Source: Hymenobacter sp. HSC-4F20 (GTDB lineage: Bacteria; Bacteroidota; Bacteroidia; Cytophagales; Hymenobacteraceae). From it: 64,000 nucleotides of DNA. The stretch spans positions 558,001 through 622,000 of the forward strand of contig NZ_JAHZTD010000001.1 of NCBI RefSeq assembly GCF_019599275.1, read 5' to 3'. The notes beneath the pieces were generated by a model. The model saw only the letters and a list, made by a program, of their open reading frames with translations. It was not told the DNA's origin and did no database searches. Shown piece by piece: positions 8,194 through 17,031 of this stretch (positions are counted from its first letter, which is position 1; the number at the start of each line of letters is the position of its first letter). The position numbers and the translations under genes are program-made.

Positions 8194-9675
8194 TTAGTAG
8201 CCGGGGTTCTGCTGCACGTTCGGGTTGGTATTCAACTCGTCCAGCGGAATAGGAAACAACAGGTAATTGGGGTCGGCCGTGGGCGTTTTGCGCTGGGCTC
8301 GGATGACGTCCAGGGCCGTTACAGCGTGGTCGGCCGCGGGGTCGGCCTGCTCGTGGCGGGCGTAGCGCAGCAGGTCAAACCACCGCTCCCCCTCGAAGGC
8401 CAGCTCTAGGCGGCGCTGCCGGTCAATTTCCGTACGCAGGGCCTGCTTGCTGGCGGCCTGCGGTGAGGTGCTGGTCAGCTCGGTCAGCCCGGCGCGCTGC
8501 CGGATCAGGTTGAGCTTGGCCAGGGCATCGGCCGTGGGGCCCGACAGCTCGTTGGCGGCCTCGGCGTACATCAGCACCACGTCGGCGTAGCGCAGCACGT
8601 AGGTGTTGTCGGGGGAGTTGAAGCCGTTGGGGTTGCCCGACCATTTGTACACGAAGGGGCCGTCGTCGTTGCCGGTGCCACGGCCGCCATCCACGTAGCT
8701 GGCGTGGTCGCGGCCGGCGTTGGTTACGCCCTGGAAGCTCCAGCGCTTGTCAGTGAGCGTATCCACCACAAACGTGAGGTCGGTGGGTTGGGCGCTGGCC
8801 TGAGAACGGTACAGCGTCGGGATGCTGAATTTGGGGAAGGAGTACGTAGCAGGTGGGCTCGGCAGCAGCAGGTCGGGCAGAATGTTGCCCCCGTCGGCGC
8901 TACCCGCAAACTGCACCTCAAAGATGGACTCCGACTTGTTATCGGCCGGAAATAGTGACTTGAAGCTGGGGGCCAGCGAACCGCTGCTTAGTACTTTGCC
9001 GGCCGCGGCCTGGGCCGGGGCCCACTGGCGCTGAGTGAGATACACGCGAGCCAGAAGCGCGTTTACAGCGTTTTGCGTTACCCGCGTTAAGTTAGAGGTT
9101 GCTACCAGAGGCTCGGCCGTAGTCAGGTCCTGAATTACCTGGGCATACACGGCATCGGCCGTAGCGCGGGGTAGGTTCAGTACTTCCGAAGTGCCGGTTT
9201 CCGTGGGCTCCAGGCGCAGGGGCACTCCTCCGTACAACTTCACCAGGTTGAAGAAGTGCAGGGCGCGTAGAAAGCGGGCTTCCCCCAGAATCTGGTTTTT
9301 GCGGGCGGCCGGCATGTCAATGGCCGGTACGTATTTCAGGATAGAATTAGCCCGGTTGATACCGATGTAGGAGTCACGGTAAATGCTTCTGACCTGGCCT
9401 GTGGTAGAGTTCCAGGTAATGTTTTCCAGAGCAGCTACGTCGCCGTTGGCGCTGGTGCAGTTGTCGGAGGGCATTTCGCCCACCACAATTATGTCCTGTC
9501 CGTAGAGGCCCGCGCCCTGTAAGGCGTCGTACGCGGCCGTCAGGCTGGCCTCGGCATCATCGGCCGACGTAAAGAAGTTTTCCGGCGTAATGCTCGGCAG
9601 GGGGTCTTTATCCAATACGTCGCAAGCCGTAGAGAGCAACGTGAGGGCGAAAACGGGAATGAGTATCTTTTTCAT
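8194..9675 (-). CDS. SusD/RagB-family outer-membrane glycan-binding lipoprotein
   Basis: A 493-residue lipoprotein. The start at 9675 (MKKILIPVF) is preferred over upstream codons because it gives the signal peptide with lipobox LSTAC (Cys18). The N-terminal SusD-like region has ITPENFFTSADDAEASL and the C-terminus ends in the family-typical ...NTNPNVQQNPGY. SusD proteins cap the SusC barrel and bind the incoming oligosaccharide at the cell surface. The gene directly follows its SusC partner (91-bp gap), as is usual. The pair is regulated by the adjacent FecI/FecR. Ligand is inferred only from the nearby GH30 enzymes. Confidence 0.95.
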   Translation of the reverse strand: MKKILIPVFALTLLSTACDVLDKDPLPSITPENFFTSADDAEASLTAAYDALQGAGLYGQDIIVVGEMPSDNCTSANGDVAALENITWNSTTGQVRSIYRDSYIGINRANSILKYVPAIDMPAARKNQILGEARFLRALHFFNLVKLYGGVPLRLEPTETGTSEVLNLPRATADAVYAQVIQDLTTAEPLVATSNLTRVTQNAVNALLARVYLTQRQWAPAQAAAGKVLSSGSLAPSFKSLFPADNKSESIFEVQFAGSADGGNILPDLLLPSPPATYSFPKFSIPTLYRSQASAQPTDLTFVVDTLTDKRWSFQGVTNAGRDHASYVDGGRGTGNDDGPFVYKWSGNPNGFNSPDNTYVLRYADVVLMYAEAANELSGPTADALAKLNLIRQRAGLTELTSTSPQAASKQALRTEIDRQRRLELAFEGERWFDLLRYARHEQADPAADHAVTALDVIRAQRKTPTADPNYLLFPIPLDELNTNPNVQQNPGY

Positions 9676-9766
9676 GGGGAATTGCAGGAGAAGCTGGAAG
9701 AAAACCGGGTACGCCCGGCCGCGGGGCCGCCGGCCGCCACAAGGGCAACTGACGGCCCGCAAGCGG

Positions 9767-12700
9767 TTAGAAGGTGGCGTTTAGACCCACGGTGTAGGTG
9801 CGCGACTGCGGGTACACGCCGAAGTCGCGGCCGAAGCCTGTGTTCGACTGCGGGTCGGAGCTTACCTCGGGGTCGTAGCCGGAGTAGTCGGTCCAGGTAA
9901 TCAGGTTCTGGCCGGTCACGTACACGCGCAGGTTGCTGATGGCGGCCTTGCGGGTAAGCGTAGTGGGCAGGTTGTAGGCCAGCGTCAGGTTCTTCAGACG
10001 CACGTAGGAGCCATCCTCAATAAAGCGGTCCGACATGCGGCGGTTGTTGTTCGGGTCGTTGCGCACGGCCCGGGGCACGTCGGTGTTGGTGTTGGTGGGC
10101 GTCCAGCGGTTCAGAATGCGGGTGCTCTGGTTGAGCGGATCGGCCATGCCCTCCAGCGTTTCGCGGTTCTGGTTGTAAATGTCGTTGCCGAAGCTACCCT
10201 GGAAGAATACGCTCAGCTCCAGCCCTTTGTAGCCAAAGTTGTTGGTGACGCCCGCAATGGCCTTGGGGTTGGGGTTGCCGATAACCGTGCGGTCCTTGTC
10301 GTTGATGATGCCGTCGTTGTTCAGGTCGCGGAACCGGATGTCGCCGGGGGCGGCATTGTCCTGCTTAGCGGCCGAGTTAATCTCGTCCTGACTCTGGAAA
10401 ATGCCTTGAACCTGCCAGCCGTAAAATACCCCCAGGGGCTGACCCACCAGCGTGAAGCCGTTGCCGCTCGGCAAACGCTGATCCTCCAGCTGGCCCTGCT
10501 CGTTACGGATCGTGTTCGTAGCGAGTACTTTATTGCGGTTCATGGTGAAGTTCAGGTTGGTCGACCAGGAGAAGCCCCCGTCGGCGCCCTGCAGGTTGGT
10601 CGAGTTCAAACCAAACTCAACGCCCTTGTTCCGAACACTTCCTACGTTCTGGATAATGCTCAGATCCTGGGCACCGGTGCTGAGCGGAATGCTCACTAGC
10701 GTAAGCAGGTCGCGGGTTTTCTTCAGGTAGCCATCCAGGGTCAGGGTCAGACGGTCGCTGAACAGGCCCACATCAAGGCCGGCGTCGTACTGGGTAGTGC
10801 TTTCCCACTTCACGTCGTTGTTGCCGATGTTGGTGGGAGCAATGCCGCCGAGAATGCTACCCCCGTTCTGGTAGTTGAAGTTGACCCCGTAGCGCGAGAA
10901 GCGCTGGTAGGTATAGAATTCCTGGTTGCCGGTGGCGCCAATGCTGCCGCGCAGCTTCAGGTTGGAAAGGGCGGTGTTCTGCGGGAAGAAGCCTTCCTTC
11001 GAGATGCGCCAGCCCAGGCCCAGGGCCGGGAAGTAGCCGAACTTGTTGCCCTCGCGGAACTTGCTGCTGCCGTCGGCGCGCATGCTCAGGGTAGCCAGGT
11101 AACGCTCATCATAGTTATAAATGGCGCGGCCGAAGAAGCTCATCAGGCCCCACTGGTCCTGGTAGCTGTTGGGCATGTTAAACTGCGATACGGCCGAGAG
11201 GTAGGGCACGGCATTGGAAGGGTAGCCCTTGCCGGAGGCCGAGGAAGTAAAGCGGTCCGATTCCTGCACCGACTGGCCCGCCAGCAAGGTTAGGTTGTGC
11301 CGGTCGCCGAGGTTGGGGTTGTAGGTCAGGGTGTTTTCCAGCAGCCAGATGACCTGCTGGTTGAGCGAGGTAGCCCCGCTGCCGCGCGTGGCCGGGTCGG
11401 CGTTGGAGGTGCCGGGGTAGTCGCGGGTAATGAACTGGTTTTCGTTCTGGGTGCGGAAATCCAGGCCCAAGGAGCTGCGCAGGGTCAGGTTCTTGAGAAT
11501 GTCCAGCTCGCCATACACGTTACCGATGGCCTGGTAAATAATGGCCTTGTTGTTGGTTTCCAGTAGGTTGCCCACCGGGTTGTCGAAGGCTTGGAACGGG
11601 TTAATCCCGTAGCGGCCGTCGGCGGTGCGTACCGGAATGGTCGGAATTTGGGCCAGCGCGCCCAGCACCGTGCCGGAGTTGCCGATGCCCAGCTCGGAGC
11701 GCACCGAGCCGTTGGTGAAGGTGCGGCTCAGGTTCAGGTTGGTGCCCATCCGGAACCGCTGCCCCAGCTTCTGATCCACGTTGATCTTGAAGTTGTAGCG
11801 GTCGAAGCCCGAGTTCAGGCTGATGCCGTCCTGCTTGAAATAGCCGCCCGACACGTAGTAGCGCGTCTGCTCCGTGGCCCCACTGATGTTGAGCTGGTAG
11901 CTTTGAATGCCAGCCGTGCGGTAAATCTCATCCTGCCAGTCGGTGGTAGCGGGTAGGTTGTTGAGGTCGGGGAAGGCCGGGGCGGCATTGGGGTTGGCGT
12001 TGACCAGGGCTTCGTTGTAGTACTCGGCAAACTGGCGTGAGTTGAGTACGTCCAGCTTTTTGCGCAGCTGCTGCTGCCCGTAGTACACGCTCAGGCCTAC
12101 CTGGGGCTTGCCCAGCTTACCCTTTTTGGTGGTAATTACCACTACCCCGTTGGAAGCGCGCAGGCCGTAAATAGCCGCCGCCGCGCCATCCTTGAGCACG
12201 TCGATGCTCTCAATATCCTGGGGGTTCAGGGCGTTCAGGGGGTTCGGGCGCTGGCCGCCCACGGCCAGCTCCTGCTCGTAGGTGGGCAGAATCGGCACCC
12301 CGTCGATGACGTACAGCGGAGAGCCCGTCAGGCTGATGGAGCTGTTGCCGCGGATCCGCACGTTGATGCCCGCGCCGGGCGCACCGGAAGGGGTAGTAAC
12401 CTGCACCCCGGGCGCCTTGCCCTGCAGGGCCTGGTCGAAGCCGGCTACTGGTTGGCGGGTCAGCTCCTCGGAGCTTACCGAGGTAACGGACGTGGTCAGT
12501 TCCTGGCGGCTCTGGGTGCCGTAGCCTACCACTACTACCTCATCCAGAGCCTTGGCATCGGTCTGTAAAGTAATAGCCAGGGAGGAATTGGCCCCCGTGA
12601 CGGGTACTTCGCGGCTGAGGAAGCCAATGGAGCTGAATACGAGGGTACTGCCTTCCGGTACGCTGAGCGAGAAGCTACCGTCGGCGCTGGTAGAGGTGCC

Positions 12701-13189
12701 GATGCTAGTACCCTTTGCCACTACCGTTACGCCCGGCAGCCCTTCGCCGTTGGCCTGCGTTACGCGGCCGGAAACCGGTACGTCGGCCTGCAGCGTTTTG
12801 CCGACTACCGAAGAAACTGGACCGGCGGCCGGGGCTACTACAACATAGTAATCGGAGCGCAGCTTCTTGAATGTCAGCTCGGCCTGGGGCAGTACTTCTG
12901 ACAGCTTGGATTCCAGCGGGGCTGCCACTTCGGGCTGAGCTACTACCCGCTTGTTGCGCACCAAGTTGCTTTCGTAGAAGATGGTGACGCCGTACTGCGC
13001 TTCCCAGCGGCCTAGCAGGTCCTGGAGCAGCACCGTTTCGGCCGGAGCCTCCGTGCGCTGCGTGGGCAGGTGGTTGGAGGCGAGAAGTTGAGCGGAGGCC
13101 GTGGCCCCCGGGGCGGGTAGCAGCAGCGCACAGGCCGAAAAAGCCGTGGATGCCAAGCTACCACCCAAACGGGTAGGGGTGTGGTTCAT
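9767..13189 (-). CDS. SusC/RagA TonB-dependent transporter with N-terminal STN signalling domain
   Basis: A 1140-residue outer-membrane barrel. After the signal peptide, residues about 50-120 are a secretin/TonB N-terminus (STN) domain (LLGRWEAQYGVTIFYE, FKKLRSDYYVVV). A carboxypeptidase-regulatory-like domain (VSGRVTQANGEGLPGVTV) follows, then the TonB box region and plug (EVVVVGYGTQ, VRIRGNSSI, YVIDGVPI) and the barrel ending in an aromatic residue (GLNATF). STN domains contact FecR-type anti-sigma factors, which fits the fecR and fecI genes just upstream. The protein imports an oligosaccharide and at the same time signals its presence. Two TCCCAC boxes stand before the ATG at 13189. Confidence 0.95.
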   Translation of the reverse strand: MNHTPTRLGGSLASTAFSACALLLPAPGATASAQLLASNHLPTQRTEAPAETVLLQDLLGRWEAQYGVTIFYESNLVRNKRVVAQPEVAAPLESKLSEVLPQAELTFKKLRSDYYVVVAPAAGPVSSVVGKTLQADVPVSGRVTQANGEGLPGVTVVAKGTSIGTSTSADGSFSLSVPEGSTLVFSSIGFLSREVPVTGANSSLAITLQTDAKALDEVVVVGYGTQSRQELTTSVTSVSSEELTRQPVAGFDQALQGKAPGVQVTTPSGAPGAGINVRIRGNSSISLTGSPLYVIDGVPILPTYEQELAVGGQRPNPLNALNPQDIESIDVLKDGAAAAIYGLRASNGVVVITTKKGKLGKPQVGLSVYYGQQQLRKKLDVLNSRQFAEYYNEALVNANPNAAPAFPDLNNLPATTDWQDEIYRTAGIQSYQLNISGATEQTRYYVSGGYFKQDGISLNSGFDRYNFKINVDQKLGQRFRMGTNLNLSRTFTNGSVRSELGIGNSGTVLGALAQIPTIPVRTADGRYGINPFQAFDNPVGNLLETNNKAIIYQAIGNVYGELDILKNLTLRSSLGLDFRTQNENQFITRDYPGTSNADPATRGSGATSLNQQVIWLLENTLTYNPNLGDRHNLTLLAGQSVQESDRFTSSASGKGYPSNAVPYLSAVSQFNMPNSYQDQWGLMSFFGRAIYNYDERYLATLSMRADGSSKFREGNKFGYFPALGLGWRISKEGFFPQNTALSNLKLRGSIGATGNQEFYTYQRFSRYGVNFNYQNGGSILGGIAPTNIGNNDVKWESTTQYDAGLDVGLFSDRLTLTLDGYLKKTRDLLTLVSIPLSTGAQDLSIIQNVGSVRNKGVEFGLNSTNLQGADGGFSWSTNLNFTMNRNKVLATNTIRNEQGQLEDQRLPSGNGFTLVGQPLGVFYGWQVQGIFQSQDEINSAAKQDNAAPGDIRFRDLNNDGIINDKDRTVIGNPNPKAIAGVTNNFGYKGLELSVFFQGSFGNDIYNQNRETLEGMADPLNQSTRILNRWTPTNTNTDVPRAVRNDPNNNRRMSDRFIEDGSYVRLKNLTLAYNLPTTLTRKAAISNLRVYVTGQNLITWTDYSGYDPEVSSDPQSNTGFGRDFGVYPQSRTYTVGLNATF

Positions 13190-13253
13190 AGTGGGAACGG
13201 TGGGAAATGAAAAGAAAAGAGCCGCAGTTCCGGACGCTAGTAGGGGAGTCCGG

Positions 13254-14288
13254 CTACGGGGCAGTTGAGTCAGAAAGAATCAGGCGGTTCTGCTGGCGCT
13301 CGGCCTTAAGGTGGAAGGTCTCTTCCAGGGCTTTGAGCAGCAGATCCAGGTCCTGCACGGGCACGGTGCCCGTCATGCGGCGGGTGCGCAGCGCCGGGGT
13401 GGCCACCTCTACCTCCAGGCCGTAGGTATCGTGCAGGCGCGTAGTCAGCTCGGTAATCGATGTATTATCCAGCACCAGCTTTTCGTCTTTCCAGCTGGCG
13501 TAGGCGGCGGTGTGCACAGGTTTATGGACCAGGGCGCGGGGTTGGTCGTCCTGGGTTTGCACCAGCTCCCCGGGCTTCATGAGCAGGTCGGCGCGGGTGC
13601 TGTCTTCGAAGTCGACGCGCACTTTGCCCGACAGCAGCACCACCCGGGCCTCCTGGCGGCGCCGGAATACGGTAAACTGCGTGCCCAGCACTTCAACATT
13701 GAAGCCCGCAGTAGTATGCACAATAAACCGCTGGTTACTGGGGGTATGGCGCACGGCAAAGAACGCTTCGCCATCTAGCCACACTTCGCGAGGTTGCCCG
13801 CTTGCGGGGGCGGGGGCGTAGCGCAGGGTAGAGTTGCCATTAAGCGTTACGGCCGAGCCATCGGGTAGGTGCAGCGTGCGCGTCTGGCCGTAGGTGGTAG
13901 CGTAAGTCAGTGGCCCCGCGGGGTTTTGCTGCTGCCACCACAGGGCGCCGCCCGCTGTTACCAACGCAGCGGTTGCGGCTGCGGCTGCCCAGTAGCGCCA
14001 CTGGCTACGGGGGCGCAGGCTAGTCGTGTCATCTTCCTGGTCGGCCGCTGCTTCGGGCGTAAACTGCAGGCGCTGGTGCAGCGTTTGGAGCAGAACTTCG
14101 TAGTCGGGCTCGGCAGCAGAAGCTACTGAGGTGGCATCAAAGGAATGCCAGTGCTCTTCCATCCAGTGACGAGCCAAAAACTGATTGGTGGGCTCGGTGA
14201 GCCAAGCGCGCACGGCGGCCGCTTCCACAGCGGAAGCAGTACCATTGATATACCGAAGAAAGGCGCTTTTGTCGGGGTGGGAAGGCAT
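13254..14288 (-). CDS. FecR-family anti-sigma factor
   Basis: A 344-residue single-pass inner-membrane regulator. The start at 14288 (MPSHPDKSAF) is chosen because upstream codons read as non-coding. Residues about 1-85 are the cytoplasmic sigma-binding part. One membrane helix (YWAAAAATAALVTAGGALWW) lies near residues 90-112. The periplasmic FecR domain follows (TLHLPDGSAVTLNGNSTL, EVWLDGEAFFAV) and the C-terminal STN-like DUF4974 region ends the protein (LRTRRMTGTVPVQDLDLLL). It holds the ECF sigma factor inactive until the STN domain of the SusC signals substrate. The gene lies 64 bp upstream of susC and on the same strand. Confidence 0.93.
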   Translation of the reverse strand: MPSHPDKSAFLRYINGTASAVEAAAVRAWLTEPTNQFLARHWMEEHWHSFDATSVASAAEPDYEVLLQTLHQRLQFTPEAAADQEDDTTSLRPRSQWRYWAAAAATAALVTAGGALWWQQQNPAGPLTYATTYGQTRTLHLPDGSAVTLNGNSTLRYAPAPASGQPREVWLDGEAFFAVRHTPSNQRFIVHTTAGFNVEVLGTQFTVFRRRQEARVVLLSGKVRVDFEDSTRADLLMKPGELVQTQDDQPRALVHKPVHTAAYASWKDEKLVLDNTSITELTTRLHDTYGLEVEVATPALRTRRMTGTVPVQDLDLLLKALEETFHLKAERQQNRLILSDSTAP

Positions 14289-14652
14289 GCAGGGCGAAGT
14301 AGGCGGGGATTCTGGTGAGTAATACACACCAACTGCTTACTACCCTGATTCAGATCATGATTTTTTTTTAAAGATTTGGTAACCTTTTTCAATATACGCT
14401 GATATTCTGCTAGTTATGCAAGGAAAAAAATCGTAAAACTGGCGAGTAAGTCCTCGCTATACCCAGCTGATAAGAACTTTCAGGCGCCTGGTTACTGCCC
14501 CTTGATAGCTTGGAAAGCCCGAATAAGGCGTGAGGCTTCGCCTGCTCTTTTGAGTAGAGTAAGAAAGTAGAAAACGTGTCCTTGTGGAGCTGCTTAGCTT
14601 CCCGGTTTTGCTTGGAATGGCAGTGCCCTAGCAATAAACCAGCAGACGCACG
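14289..14652. other. Gap between fecR and fecI
   Basis: This 364-bp stretch is AT-richer than its surroundings and carries no plausible gene. I see no clear TAnnTTTG box and no terminator. A weak look-alike of the 8015-8035 element is at 14324-14340. The fecR promoter must lie here if it is not made by read-through from fecI. Confidence 0.4.
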
Positions 14653-15246
14653 CTAACACAAGGCGAGTAGCAGAGGCACGATAACGAGCATGGTGCCGTG
14701 GGCCTGAAAATATTGCCGCAGAAAGTGCAGCGCCTGGGCCATCTGGGTTTCTACCGTCTTCACCGAAATACCTAGCTCCTGCGCTATTTCAGCGTAGGAT
14801 AATCCTTGCTGGCGGCTGAGCTTGAAGATGTGCCGGCGCTTGGGGGGCAGCTTTTCCAGGGCCGCCAGGTAAACGGTTTCCAGCTCCGCAAAGGCCACAT
14901 CGGTATCGGTGCCGGGGGTAGTCGCGTAACCGGTCAGCAAGGTGTAATCCTGGTAGGCGAGGTGGTAGCGGTTGTGGCGCAGCTGGTTCAGGATGGCATG
15001 ATGGGCTACCGTAAACAGGTAGCCTTTCAGGGGAACATCGTCGCGCAGCTCGTGGCGCCGCTCCCAGATTTTAAGAAAACACTCCTGTACAATTTCCTCG
15101 GCGGCGGGGCGGGCCTTCAGGTAGCTGTAGGCGAAGCGATACACCCGGGCGCTGTACTGCCGAAACAGCGCGTCGAAGGCCCGTTGGTCGTCGTGCCGCA
15201 GCCGCCGCAACCAAGCCAATTCCGAATCTGGGTGATCCACTTCCAA
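14653..15246 (-). CDS. ECF sigma-70 factor, FecI-like
   Basis: A 197-residue ECF sigma factor. Region 2 is seen in RAFDALFRQYSARVYRFAYSYLK and the following EEIVQECFLKIWERR. Region 4 has KLPPKRRHIFKLSRQQGLSYAEIAQELGIS with the helix-turn-helix, then VKTVETQMAQAL. The C-terminus is unusual in ending with a hydrophobic run (MLVIVPLLLALC) not needed for sigma function; similar tails occur in Bacteroidetes FecI proteins. No ATG is available at the N-terminus: an in-frame stop lies upstream, and the only start options are TTG at 15246 or GTG at 15240. With fecR and the STN-type susC it forms a cell-surface signalling set that would switch on the GH30 locus. Confidence 0.92.
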   Translation of the reverse strand: MEVDHPDSELAWLRRLRHDDQRAFDALFRQYSARVYRFAYSYLKARPAAEEIVQECFLKIWERRHELRDDVPLKGYLFTVAHHAILNQLRHNRYHLAYQDYTLLTGYATTPGTDTDVAFAELETVYLAALEKLPPKRRHIFKLSRQQGLSYAEIAQELGISVKTVETQMAQALHFLRQYFQAHGTMLVIVPLLLALC

Positions 15247-15475
15247 CGAGGAAACGTGTTTGAAAATTACCGCATACTACAGGCTTATCCGGCCGAGAAG
15301 TTTCTCAAGGACGCGCATCTGCCAGCCATGTTGCGTGACCTGAACCAGGGTAAGACAGCGAATGTAAGGTAACGCCGCCGGACTTACCTCAACAAGGAAA
15401 TAAGAAGCGTAAAAGTTTGCCTTACCGTGCGGAAAGCAGCAGCCCGGCTCTATTAGCCAGGCCACTGCCAGCGGG

Positions 15476-16870
15476 CTAGGCCACTACCGATACCCGCACT
15501 TTCTTGCCTTTTACTTTCGCGCCGGCCAGCCGCTCTACTATTTCCTGCGCCTGCTGGCGGGGTACGGCCACGTAGCTGTAGTAGTCAAACACCTCAATGC
15601 GGCCGACTTCTTCGCGCGGTATGCCGCCCACATTCACGAAGGCACCTACCAAGTCGTGGGCACTTACCTTGTCTTTCTTGCCAGCCGAAACGTGCAGGGT
15701 TACGTTTTCGGGACGGGGGGCTTTGGGCGCGGCCGGGGGTAGCTTGGGTGCGTGCATGGCTTTCCACTGAATGGAAGCCGCTACCGGCCACTTTTTCACA
15801 TGGGCCTGCTCCTTGTCTGTTACCAGAATGTGCGCCGTGCCCTCAGCGCCGGCGCGGGCCGTGCGGCCGGCCCGGTGCTGGAACGCATCGGCCTTATCGG
15901 GGGCATCGTACTGCACCACGGTATCGAGCTGGGTAACGTCGATGCCGCGGGCGGCCACGTCGGTAGCTACCAGCACCTGGCTGGAACCGTTGCGCAGCTT
16001 CAGCAGGGCTTTGTCCCGCTCGGGCTGGGGCATTTTGCCGTGCAGCACCTCAGCCGCTACCCCCCGGCCCACCAAGAAGCGTGTGAGCTCCATGCACCGC
16101 TCGCGGGTATTGCAGAAGATGAGGGCGCGGCCCGTCTCAGGCTGGTGTAGCAGATGCAGCAGCGCGGCGGGTTTCTTCTCTACCGTGCCCACGTGGCCCA
16201 CCAGCGTCAGGTTCTCGGGCAGCTCATCGGTGTCCTCGCCGGCGTTTACCACGCGGGGGCGGGTCAGGTTTTTCCGAATTAGCTCTACTACTTTCTCCGA
16301 CATGGTGGCCGAAAACAGCAGGGTCTGGCGGCGGCGCGGGAGGCGCTTCACAATTTCCACCAGCTCATCCTGAAAGCCCAATTCCAGCAGCTTGTCGGCC
16401 TCGTCCAGAATCAGGGTTTTGAGCTGGTTGGGGATGATGCTGCGGCGCTCAAAGTGGTCGAGCAGGCGGCCGGGGGTGGCAACCACCACGTGCGGAGCCT
16501 GGGTTAGGGAGGCCGTTTCTTCACGGAAAGCATGGCCCCCGTAGAAGGCCGCTACCCGCAGATTGGGCAGAAACTTGCCCAGTTTTTTGAGGGCGTCGCG
16601 CACCTGCAGGGCCAGTTCGCGGGCGGGCACCAGCACAATCACCTGCACGGCATCCAGCTTCAGATCAAGCAGTTGCAGCACCGAGAGGCCATAAGCGGCC
16701 GTTTTGCCCGAGCCCGTGGGGGCCTGTCCGGCTACGTCCTGGCCGGCTAGGGCCATGGGCACTACCTGCTCCTGCACGGGGGTAGGGGCCTGAAATTGAA
16801 GTTCTTCCAGGGCTTGCAGCAGTTCAGGGGCCAGGCCCAGGTCGGCGAAGGACGGGGTAGTCGAAGTCAT
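15476..16870 (-). CDS. DEAD-box ATP-dependent RNA helicase, DbpA-like
   Basis: A 464-residue helicase. The start at 16870 (MTSTTPSFADLGL) fits the Q-motif position and the promoter at 16890-16897. The motifs in order are Q motif (FQAPTPVQEQ), Walker A (APTGSGKTAA), PARELA, TPGRLL, DEAD (LILDEADKLLELGF), SAT, and motif VI HRAGRTARAG. The C-terminal 75 residues (VTLHVSAGKKDKVSAHDLVGAF on to KVRVSV) are a DbpA RNA-binding domain, which in the family targets 23S rRNA during 50S ribosome assembly. This is a housekeeping gene unrelated to the sugar loci around it. Confidence 0.93.
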   Translation of the reverse strand: MTSTTPSFADLGLAPELLQALEELQFQAPTPVQEQVVPMALAGQDVAGQAPTGSGKTAAYGLSVLQLLDLKLDAVQVIVLVPARELALQVRDALKKLGKFLPNLRVAAFYGGHAFREETASLTQAPHVVVATPGRLLDHFERRSIIPNQLKTLILDEADKLLELGFQDELVEIVKRLPRRRQTLLFSATMSEKVVELIRKNLTRPRVVNAGEDTDELPENLTLVGHVGTVEKKPAALLHLLHQPETGRALIFCNTRERCMELTRFLVGRGVAAEVLHGKMPQPERDKALLKLRNGSSQVLVATDVAARGIDVTQLDTVVQYDAPDKADAFQHRAGRTARAGAEGTAHILVTDKEQAHVKKWPVAASIQWKAMHAPKLPPAAPKAPRPENVTLHVSAGKKDKVSAHDLVGAFVNVGGIPREEVGRIEVFDYYSYVAVPRQQAQEIVERLAGAKVKGKKVRVSVVA

Positions 16871-16889
16871 AAGCGGGTTGTTCGTCCCG

Positions 16890-16897
16890 CAAAGGTA
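16890..16897 (-). promoter_or_regulatory. -7 promoter box for the DbpA-like helicase
   Basis: The minus strand reads TACCTTTG, an exact match to TAnnTTTG, 20 bp upstream of the ATG at 16870. No clear TTG box is seen at the expected distance, so the call rests on the -7 element alone. Confidence 0.5.
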
Positions 16898-17031
16898 GCC
16901 GGATTTAGGCTGGGAACAGGAGGGTAGCAAATTCCGGCTTACGGGGCCAGCGCCTACCCCACCCGAGAAGCCAAAGCCTCCTGTGTTCTTGGTAAAGAGG
17001 CCCCTCTGGTAAGGTGCAGCCCGAAGCCAGA

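Noticed and set aside
14324..14340. A weak copy of the 21-bp activator-like element upstream of fecR
   Set aside because: The core GCAGTTGGTGTGTA matches at 12 of 14 positions, but it lies only about 36 bp from the start codon with no room for the promoter arrangement seen at the other two sites.
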